This document shows positions 56,690 through 64,000 of a stretch of DNA of 64,000 nucleotides, piece after piece (the first letter of the stretch is position 1; every line of letters starts with the position of its first letter). Under the pieces are notes generated by a model that saw nothing but the letters and a program-made list of their open reading frames with translations, did no database searches and had not been told where the DNA came from. Location of the stretch: positions 869,001-933,000 of the forward strand of contig JASJOG010000114.1 of NCBI GenBank assembly GCA_030142905.1. The letters are read 5' to 3'. A program made the position numbers and the translations under genes. Source of the DNA: Heliopora coerulea. Taxonomy: Eukaryota > Cnidaria > Anthozoa > Scleralcyonacea > Helioporidae.

Positions 56690-58688
56690 CTACAAATCAT
56701 TTAAAATAGATTCATCAAAATCTACATTAAATTTTTTACATAATGCAACATGATTTATTAAAATTTCTTTTTCTTTCATTTTTCTTTCAGTTAATATAGA
56801 AGTGAAAAAAACCTCTCCTTCAAATGTAAAAGAATTTTTTTAAATTTCAGATCCAAAAATGAAATTATTTGTTCCACTTGTTATTGCTCGAGATGTAAAA
56901 TCTTTAATTAATTTTCCATTTGCCCAAAAACTTGATTTATTTGTTTTTGGATTACTTTCCGCATCAATATGAACACTTATGCAATGGACTTTGTATTTTT
57001 CAAAAATATTTGTTTTAATTGGAAAAAAACTTTGATCTATCTCATAATAGTCTGTTCCTCCACCATATATAACAAATTTATTTTTATTTTTATATCCAAA
57101 TCCTCTCCAATTATTTTGATCTGTATTTTTATTCCCCATTAATATTGTCATTCTGTCAGTATTGAGAGTATAATCCAAAATTTAAATAATCTTTTTTTCC
57201 TGATTGAGTATTGATGTTTAAATTTAAACTCATTTTGTTTTGAAGTCCGTCAAAGTATAAAATTTTTTTATTTGAAACAAAACTAGAGTTTTTTAAAATA
57301 GGTTGTTTTGATTTGTTGGTTTCTGTAAAATTTTCATCTGAAATTTTTGATTGATTATACCAAACTTCTATTTTATTATCTGTTCCGTCATATTTTAAAT
57401 AACTTGTTAGATCATAAATTTCACCATAAAAATTAAAATCCGAATTTAATATGTAACTTTGAATAAGGTTTAATTGGTAAGCAGTATTTTTAAGTGCAGT
57501 GCGCACCGTTTTGGTTTTATCATTAACAAGCTTGTCCACATATTTTTTCCTAGTTAAATGTGTATTTTCTGTTGGATCTGAATTTTTAATAATTTTATGA
57601 TTTCCCATATTAATATCTCCTGTCATGTTTCCACCATTCAGGGATAATTTTGTATCATCTTGGTCACCAACATATTTTTTTCTTGATAAATGTGTATCAT
57701 TTGTAGGATCTGAAGTTGTTGTAATTTTATTATTTCCCATGATAATATTTCCTGTCATTGTTCCTCCTGATTTGTTAACCTTTTTATTCAATTCATCATC
57801 TACATATTTCTTTCTTGTCAAGTGAGTAGCATCAGTTGGATTTGAAGTAGAAATTACTTTATTTGTACCTATATTAATATTTCCTGTCATTGTTCCACCT
57901 GTCAAACTTAATTTCTTATTATCTTCATCATTAACATATTTTTTTCTTGTAAGTGAATTGTAATGGTTTGGATCTCTTTTGGTAAAAATTTGAAAATCTT
58001 TTGTTAAAAGATCTCTCTTTAATTAATCTATGTTTTTACCATAATATATAACTTTTTTAATATTTATAAAGTTTCCATCAACATATGATTTTGTTGTCAG
58101 ATCATTATTATTTGAAGGTGTTGCACTCAATGTCACTTTATTTGTACCCATATTTAAGTCTCCTGACATGGTACTACCAGTTAAAGATAATTTAGTAATT
58201 ACTTTATCATCAACGTATTTTTTACGGGAAAGGTCTTTATCACCTTTAGGGTCCGCAGTTGTTGTAATTCTGTTATTTCCCATTACAATATTTCCAGACA
58301 TTGTTCCTCCTGTTACTGATAATTTTCTAGAATCTTGATCATCCACATATTTTTTCCTACAAAGGTCTTTATCACTCACAGGATTCGCAGTTGTGGAAAT
58401 TTTATTATCGCCCATGATAATATTTCCCATCATTATGCCTCCTGTTTTTGATAGAAATGCTGAAGTTCCTCCTCTACTGCTTGCAAATTTGTCATCTACA
58501 CGGTCCTCGATGTATTTTTTTCTTGCCAAATGTGAATTTTCTGTTGGATCAACTGATGTTATTATATGGTGTGAGCCCATGTTAATGTCTCCTGTCATAT
58601 CCCTTCCTGTGGTAGACAGCTTCGCTGACATGTTTTTTCCTGTTATATCAGATTCATGTTTACTTTCATATCCGTAAAATAAATTCAT
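56690..58688 (-). pseudogene. Fibre protein: phage-tail-type repeats plus lectin-like (ConA/LamG) head, element B
   Basis: About 665 codons. The N-terminal two thirds contain seven full repeats of about 40-45 residues with the pattern T-G-G-x-M-x-G-N/D-I-x-M-G, then an I-x-T-x-x-D-P segment and L-x-R-K-K-Y-V-D; an eighth is partial near 57960-58020. This is the fibre-shaft repeat found in many phage tail fibres. The C-terminal third (about 57400-56690) has DNKIEVWYNQSKISDENFTE, KILYFDGLQNKMSLNLNI, NWRGFGYKNKNKFVIYGGGT and CISVHIDAESN, a beta-sandwich of the ConA-like/LamG type suited to glycan binding. Breaks: TAA at 58023-58025, frameshift near 57165, TAA at 56840-56842 after which the same frame continues to a TAG at 56690. 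A host-recognition fibre is inferred. Confidence 0.75.
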
Positions 58689-59343
58689 TTATTTTATAAT
58701 AATTTCCAATAAAATGTTTCCAATTGAAGATGAATTATTTCCTTCTACTTTGAATATTAATTCATTATAAATTCCATTTGATAATTTTATTCCTCCTGTT
58801 TCTTCAGGCAGATAAATTTTAGAAACACTTCCCTTTAGTGTTTGTTCTGTTGTTATTGGAACTTGAATAAGTACATTACTTCTTTTACCTTTTACTTTTA
58901 TCAATCATATTACAGCTTATGTTTACATATTCCAAGTTGTTATTAATATTTACTACATTGTCGCTTTCTGTTGAAGTATTTGCTTGTATTACTTTATTCT
59001 CAGAAAATCCTATGATTGGTCCAAATGTTTTCAAATTTAATGTTTTATCCGATTTTATTGTGCATTTTCCAGAAAAATCAATTTGTTCCAGTTCAATTGT
59101 GCCGACACTTTCTAATTCAGTTTTTAAAATATTAAAGGTATAGTATCCATCTTTGAAGTCAATTTTTCTATTATCATAAGTATAATGATGAATATTTTTA
59201 TATAAATTATTAAAATTCCAAAATATACTTACTGATTTTCAAACATTTTATTACAATTAGTTAATATAAGTGGCTCATTCAATGGAATTATTTTTTCTGA
59301 GTTTTCATCTTTTGTGATGAAGATTTTTAAAGATATTGTCATT
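58689..59343 (-). pseudogene. Conserved Polinton structural-type protein, element B
   Basis: It starts at 59343 (MTISLKIFITKDENSEKIIP) in a TAAATG context. A frameshift near 59235 is followed by FNNLYKNIHHYTYDNRKIDF, DGYYTFNILKTELESVGTIE, TLNLKTFGPIIGFSENKVIQ and VNINNNLEYVNISCNMI. A second shift near 58905 precedes NVLIQVPITTEQTLKGSVSK to LEIIIK at 58689. The GYY...TL.L..FGPIIGF pattern and VPI.....G pattern recur in a protein coded beside Polinton capsid genes in corals and hydrozoans. A beta-rich structural role is likely but not proven. Element A carries the same family at 21959-22536 on the other arm. Confidence 0.65.
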
Positions 59344-59489
59344 TATTTTATAATATATATTTTGATTTGAAACTTTGTTTCTCAGAGCACGTACCGTGCG
59401 ATTAAAATTCCACCAATTATTGATAAAGATAAAACAATTAAATTATCAGTTGTTGGTTTCGCAGCTTTGCTGCTCAGAGCGCTTCGCTG

Positions 59490-59819
59490 CTAAAGTTTTT
59501 TGTATCCCTCAGTTTTTTTACGAACTTGTTCGCTTTGCTCACTATGTACAGGTTTTTGAGGTTTATCATCTAATTTTTCTAATTTTTTCAATTCTATGTT
59601 GTGTTGTTTTTTCACAGGGGATGTTTCGCAGGTCTTTGACCCATAATAATTTAAATTTTTATTAATTCCAAAAACCATATTTTTATCAGAAACTGTTAAT
59701 TTATTATTGTATCCTTCAATTGGATTTTTTAAAATAATTAAACTGCTCGGAATTAGCCATAAAGTTGGACTTATAGCAGTATTTAAAACTACATTAGTTG
59801 ACGAAATTGCTTGATTCAT
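59490..59819 (-). CDS. Unknown protein with N-terminal hydrophobic segment, element B
   Basis: An intact 109-codon frame. The first 30 residues are hydrophobic (VVLNTAISPTLWLIPSSLII), the remainder polar and Lys-rich, ending in a HSEQSEQVRKKTEGYKKL tail that reads through a GCTTTGCTCACT repeat block. It starts 4 bases inside the stop region of the virion-type gene (59816), so the two are tightly coupled. I do not recognise the family; a short virion peptide or membrane-active protein is possible but unproven. Confidence 0.5.
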   Translation of the reverse strand: MNQAISSTNVVLNTAISPTLWLIPSSLIILKNPIEGYNNKLTVSDKNMVFGINKNLNYYGSKTCETSPVKKQHNIELKKLEKLDDKPQKPVHSEQSEQVRKKTEGYKKL

Positions 59820-60914
59820 ATTATTATAGAATCTTCAACAATTTGCCTAAAAACTTTTTGAGTTTCTAATGCTGAAGCTCTTTGTCCAGAAATACTTTGT
59901 CTAGTTCTAGCTTGTGCTCCAAGGATTGCATAAAGATATGCTTCAATGCTCTGATTTAATAATTCTGTTCCCTTGGTAGTTAATCCATTTGACATTCTAG
60001 GTATAAATTTTTTATAATCATTTTGAGTGTCTCTAATTTGCCCTGGACCATGTTGATAGGTTGTGTGTGGATCTGAACCTACAGTGTCTTGTCCCAAATG
60101 TTAATTTCTATAATGTAAAATTTCTTTCCATGTCCATTTTGGATAATGATCTTTTAAAAAAATTGCATTAAATGTATTCAAAGTTGAAAAGTCTCCAGTT
60201 TGAAATTGTCTCATAATTCTTCTGACTGTAAAATATAAATGAAATCTAATAAATGAAGTAATTTGTTTTGGAACATCTGAACTAAATAATAAATGTTGTA
60301 TTGAAATTCCACAGCCATAAGATGCTATCCATGTTCCTATAATGCTTTGAAAATAAGGTTCTTTCAGTGACCATTTTGCATTATCATTTGTTGTTATATT
60401 TAATCCGGGTAAATTGCTTTGAAAATAATCTGTATTGTTTACATAAATTCTAAACTGATTAATAGGATAACTTAAAACATACTGTGTTGGGAAATTATCC
60501 CAATAAATAAGATTTACCTGTATAATGAACATGTCTTTTTCCTCTTGGTAATTCTTGTACAGTTCCTCCGATTTTCCAAATTTTTGGAAAGTGGGCGGAA
60601 CGCCCACTGTCGCTGTGTTCAACTGGTTTATTAATGTATAGGTATTTGGTTTCATTTGGATCATTTTTAAATATATCTGATGTAATATCAGTTTGAATAT
60701 ATTCATTATTAATAAAATAGATTTTTGCTCCATTAAAACTTCCGTCTTTTGTACAATCTTGCGTGAAGTTAAACCTTCGCAAATCTGCATAAGGATATTT
60801 TTTTAAAAAATTTTCTTTTAATTTTTTATCTACAATTTTTTGTTCTTTCTTAACAAGATCATAATATTTTCCATAAAATTTTTTTGAAGCTTCTTCCACC
60901 ATTTTTTGATTCAT
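59816..60914 (-). pseudogene. Conserved Polinton virion-type protein, element B
   Basis: About 365 codons, homologous to element A 22563-23560. The N-terminus MNQKMVEEASKKFYGKYYDL is followed by YPYADLRRFNFTQDCTKDGS, IWKIGGTVQELPRGKRHVHY, a one-base shift near 60510, FPTQYVLSYPINQFRIYVNN, and SLKEPYFQSIIGTWIASYGC. A TAA at 60101-60103 replaces a charged residue (the A copy has Glu there), then HGPGQIRDTQNDYKKFIP, TKGTELLNQSIEAYLYAI and GAQARTRQSISGQRASALET follow. The C-terminal GAQARTRQSI segment is strongly conserved between copies. The family belongs to the virion block of animal Polintons; exact role unknown. Confidence 0.7.
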
Positions 60915-60942
60915 TGTTTATTTTTACAATATTAAAAAATAA
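60915..60942. promoter_or_regulatory. Divergent 28-bp spacer with back-to-back start signals, element B
   Basis: Between the virion-type gene (start 60914, minus) and integrase (start 60943, plus) there are only 28 bases, almost purely A and T. The plus side reads AATATTAAAAAATAAATG into the integrase start. Promoters and any untranslated leaders for both genes must fit here or inside the opposite gene. Confidence 0.5.
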
Positions 60943-61989
60943 ATGAAAGATAAAGACAGCTTTGCTGACATGTTTGTTATTGAACAAGAGTTAAGAGACA
61001 TTTACTACAACCCAGAAACAGGTTATCAATCTGCGAAAAGACTTTATCAAAAAGCAAAAGAAAAGGGATTAAACGTTAGTAGAAAAATTGTGCAAGACTG
61101 GTTAAAAACACAAGATACTTTTACAAGATACAAACCAATTGTTAGAAGGCATAAATTCCAAAGAACATTTGTCAAAGATTTAGCTGATCAAATACAAATG
61201 GATTTGGTTGATATGGGAAAATATAAAAACCAGAACAAAGGATATTATTGGATATTGTCAGCTGTTGAAATTTGAAGTAGATATGCATTTGCTATTCCTG
61301 TTTACAGAAAAGATACTATAAACATGAAAAGAGCTGTGGATGAAATATTAAAACAATTTAAAGAAAGATTTGGCAAATACCCAAAAGTCGCTCAATTTGA
61401 TGAAGGAAATGAATTTTACAATGTAGGTGTAAAAGAACTATTGAAAAAACATAATGTTGAATATTTTTCTACAAACTCTGATAGAAAAGCAGCTATAGTT
61501 GAAAGATTTAACAGAACTCTAAAAACATCCATGTGGAAATATTTCTACAGTAAAGGAACTTATAAATGGATTAACCATGCACATGAACTTGTAGATAATT
61601 ATAACCATACTAAACACAGTAGTATATTAATGAAACCTGCTGATGTGAACAAGTCTAACAAAGACCAAGTGTGGATTACACTATATGGTTACCCATTAGG
61701 AGATTTACCTTTACCTAAATTCAGAATTGGTGATACTGTTAGAATTTCTAAATATAAGAATATCTTTACTAAGGGTTATGAAGCTAATTTTACAGAAGAA
61801 ATTTTTAAAATTGTAAAAGTATTTAGAGGTGATCCAAACATGTATGAAATAGAAGATCATGAGGGAGAACCAATTATTGGAAAATTTTATGAACAGGAAT
61901 TATCTGCTGTGGATAAAAGAGATGATATATATAGAGTTGAGAAAATATTAAAAAAGAAAAAGTCAATGGAAAAAATATGGTGTTGGTAA
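60943..61989 (+). pseudogene. Retroviral-type (DDE) integrase, element B
   Basis: About 348 codons. The N-terminal region (LRDIYYNPETGYQSAKRLYQ, QDWLKTQDTFTRYKP) is Polinton-like. The catalytic core has DQIQMDLVDMGK (first Asp, near residue 86), PKVAQFDEGNEFYNV (second Asp), and AIVERFNRTLKTSMW (Glu). The C-terminus has PKFRIGDTVRISKYKNIFTK, an SH3-like fold, and EPIIGKFYEQELSAV. The only break in the core is a TGA at 61273-61275, where element A has Leu. The frame after 61989 extends a little in another frame (VKWLGYDNKHNSWLPEENI), probably the true C-terminus after a one-base shift. It faces the minus-strand arm and heads the plus-strand arm. Confidence 0.85.
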
Positions 61990-62084
61990 AGTGGTTAGGC
62001 TATGACAATAAACATAATTCTTGGTTACCAGAAGAAAATATTCAAAACATCAAAGATGATAAATTAAATAAAATAAATAAATAA

Positions 62085-63406
62085 ATGTCTGAAGGTTTTG
62101 ATGATATTGAAATGAAAAATAGAAATAATGAAGAAGAAAAAGAAAAAGAAGAAGAGGAAACAAGTTTTGGTGGGGATGATCTTGAGGACAACCCTGAGGG
62201 TCATAATAGAAGTATAAACATAATAAACACAGAAAATCCAAAAAGAAAATTTAATAGGGTTGACCTTTCAAGAGAAACACCTGTGAATATATCAAGAAGA
62301 ATGACAAATGTAAAATCGCTAATAACTAATGATAGAAAACTAAGTTTTAAAAAAATATTTAAAATTCGACTTGAAAAGAAAAATGGACCAAATAATAGTA
62401 TATTGTTGGATAAAACAACATTTGTAAGAGACCAAAAAGGAAATGTTTCAATTATTTTCAAAGGTGAAAAAATTGGTAATGTCAATACCAACAATGAACC
62501 AGAGTTATTTACCAGAAAAAATAAGAAATATGTTGATGAATTTAATGAGAATATGAAAAAACTCCAGGTGCGGTAATAGAACAAAGAATTGGAGACAGCT
62601 TTGCAGAAGGTGATGATGGTTATTTTGAAAGTGAAGTTGTCAATTCACTAATGATTCTATTTTAGAAATTCAAACTAAAATTGATAATATAATTGGTGAA
62701 AATAACTTAAAAAAATTAATTGATAATGAACAGGATCCAAGACGAACATTATTTGAAAGAAATGAATTAAGAGAATTTAGAGGTCTAGTATATTTGGAGG
62801 GTATTGACTCCAATTTATCAGAAAATGAAAAAAAAGAAGTTATATGTGGAAAAATTGATGGATTCGATAGAGAGCATCAACATTGGAAAAATAAATCTGA
62901 TTTAGAGACAGCTGAACCCCAAAAAAGTATATATAAAAGTTTTTCAAAAATTGCAAAACTTCAAGCAGATAAAATGAGACTTGAAAATAATACAGATTTT
63001 AAATGAAAATGCTGAAGAAAGTGACCTTGGTAGATTAGAAAGATTTAAAAAATTGGCAAAAGAAAATTTATTAGGTTTATCAGCAGTTGCTATTTCTGTA
63101 GCAGGTATAATTACAGCAATAGTTATAAGGGCAAGAAACGCATTAAAACAAGGTGCAAAAGCAGTTGGAAATTTAGGAAAAGCAATTGCAAATATAGGTA
63201 AAAATGTTCGTGAAGTCATTTCAGCAGTTTTAAATTTAATTTCACAGGTGTTATCATGGGGTGCAAAAGGTATTGCCTTTCTTGCCAAAAATCTATGGAT
63301 ATTAGCTATTGCCATTGCATACTTCTTATATGCACATGTGTATGAAGAATATAAGCGAGCAAAGCGAGCTCGAACGAACGGTGAAGTGAGCAAACAGCGA
63401 AGCTGA
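62085..63406 (+). pseudogene. Large membrane-anchored Polinton protein, element B
   Basis: About 440 codons. It begins with acidic sequence (MSEGFDDIEMKNRNNEEEKE), then PVNISRRMTNVKSLITNDRK, IFKIRLEKKNGPNNSILLDK, IIFKGEKIGNVNTNNEPELF, breaks near 62575 (TAA, with shifts to about 62650), IQTKIDNIIGENNLKKLID, RRTLFERNELREFRGLVYLE, IDGFDREHQHWKNKSDLETA, a stop/shift near 63003, then RFKKLAKENLLGLSAVAISV with AGIITAIVIRARNALKQGAK, and SWGAKGIAFLAKNLWILAIA with IAYFLYAHVYEEY. Two membrane segments lie near the end. Similar proteins sit just upstream of capsid genes in coral Polintons. Function unknown. It ends in a GCGAAGC-repeat tail. Confidence 0.6.
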
Positions 63407-63519
63407 TAAATTGCTAAAGTAGCAAAACAGCATAGCTGATAAATTAAATAAAATTTTTTTATATATAATAAAAAATTAATAGAGTAAGCGAATTATATCC
63501 AGGATATAAAAGATCAAAA

Positions 63520-64000
63520 ATGAGTGAAATTAAAGGAAACAGAACAAGGCATGTAACTTTGAATCCGAATTCAGCAAATCCAGAAGAAGAACTTTATATA
63601 GATATTCCAAAATTAAATCCTAATTTGTGTCTTGTTCCTGATTCATTAAAATTGTTATTTAATTTTAAAAATGCAAATACTAAATCGTGGTTTTTAAATA
63701 ATTTATCAAAATTGTTAAAGAAAAGATTGGTTGTTAAATTTGCTGGAGAAATTGTTTACGATAATAGTGGAGAATCTTTACTAGAAATTTACAAAGATCT
63801 CTGGAAGCCTGAATTTGAAAGAGCAGATATGGTTGAATACAGCATCACCTGAGAAAACCTCAGAAAATTAATTTCAAAAGATGACTCTGGAGCAACAAGT
63901 GGCAATGCAGAAAAAGCTTCTGATAAATTAATGTATGATATTTATGGAACAAAACAGTGTTTAAAATTGGAAAAAATACTTTCAGATCATGGATTATATG
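63520..64000 (+). pseudogene. Major capsid protein N-terminal part, element B (partial)
   Basis: It starts MSEIKGNRTRHVTLNPNSAN and continues ELYIDIPKLNPNLCLVPDSL, KLLFNFKNANTKSWFLNNLS, LVVKFAGEIVYDNSGESLLE. A TGA at 63850-63852 interrupts SIT.ENLRKLISKDDSG, where element A has Ser. The frame continues to the window end with LMYDIYGTKQCLKLEKILSD. It matches the element A capsid from its first residues, and lies after the membrane protein as in element A. The rest of the gene and the expected packaging ATPase are beyond the right edge. This is the double-jelly-roll capsid protein by family resemblance. Confidence 0.75.

Larger units (their letters stand above)
49575..64000. mobile_element. Polinton/Maverick-type element B (more than 14.4 kb, runs off window)
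   Basis: The proposed left end is AGTCTGTAAAGTCC at 49575, sharing AGTCT with element A. The right end is outside the window. The minus-strand arm (50131-60914) carries DNA polymerase B, several small proteins, a fibre, a structural-type protein and a virion-type protein. The plus-strand arm (60943-64000) carries integrase, a membrane-anchored protein and the capsid start. The packaging ATPase expected next is beyond the edge. The element is much more AT-rich than the Gypsy copy at 40-44 kb. Breaks: at least six in-frame TGA, three TAA, one TAG and several one-base frameshifts, so as read it is not functional, though sequencing indels in homopolymers cannot be excluded. Confidence 0.85.

Noticed and set aside
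50131..63852. TGA as a sense codon (Trp) in element B
   Set aside because: Several genes continue in frame past TGA, which suggested a changed code. At the two sites that can be aligned to element A the residues there are Leu (integrase) and Ser (capsid), not Trp. TAA and TAG breaks and frameshifts also occur. Ordinary decay explains it better.

Overview
The window reads as non-host-gene, repeat-rich nuclear DNA of an invertebrate animal. It is AT-rich and made almost entirely of transposable elements and virus-like elements, many nested in one another. The families present (Gypsy LTR elements, one of them with the GMR1-type gene order; a Jockey/CR1-type LINE; hAT elements; a Helitron with OTU and endonuclease modules; a tyrosine-recombinase fragment; Polinton/Maverick-type elements) fit an aquatic animal such as a cnidarian, sponge or mollusc. 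The species cannot be fixed from the sequence. I see no tRNA, rRNA or CRISPR array, and no convincing host gene.

Layout. 1-10 kb holds a partial hAT-like gene on the minus strand, a hAT C-terminal relic near 3.9 kb, a 5'-truncated LINE (4388-6612) and a broken hAT transposase (7629-9490). From about 10.1 to 26.7 kb lies one decayed Helitron on the plus strand (2A peptide, OTU, HUH Rep, Pif1-type helicase, endonuclease). Two later insertions split it: a GMR1-like Gypsy on the minus strand (about 10856-14130), and a 7.5-kb Polinton-type element, here called element A (17042-24565). A 645-bp inverted copy of the Helitron flank abuts the left end of element A. From 27.8 to 37.1 kb a minus-strand Gypsy is split by a plus-strand Gypsy (30694-34735) and carries a LINE fragment near one end. 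A hAT transposase (37.5-39.6 kb), a full-length LTR-bounded Gypsy with a GGATG target duplication (40014-44380) and a 3.46-kb DNA transposon with about 600-bp inverted repeats (44875-48331) follow.

From about 49575 to beyond the window end is a second, larger and better preserved Polinton-type element, element B. Its minus-strand arm carries a protein-primed DNA polymerase B, a set of small (often membrane-spanning) proteins, a phage-like repeat fibre with a lectin-type head, a conserved structural-type protein and a conserved virion-type protein. Its plus-strand arm carries a retroviral-type integrase, a large membrane-anchored protein and the start of the major capsid protein. Elements A and B share integrase, membrane-protein, capsid and virion-protein families. 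A also shows the packaging ATPase that B would be expected to carry past the window end. Polymerase, integrase, capsid and ATPase are the replication, insertion, shell and packaging functions expected of a virus able to insert in a genome. Both copies are broken by stops and frameshifts.

The points that most merit a second look are the fibre gene of element B, the TAAATG start context and tiny divergent spacers of element B, its scattered GCGAAGC mini-palindromes, the 2A-OTU head of the Helitron, and the inverted flank duplication at element A. All similarities were recognised by eye; no database search was run.
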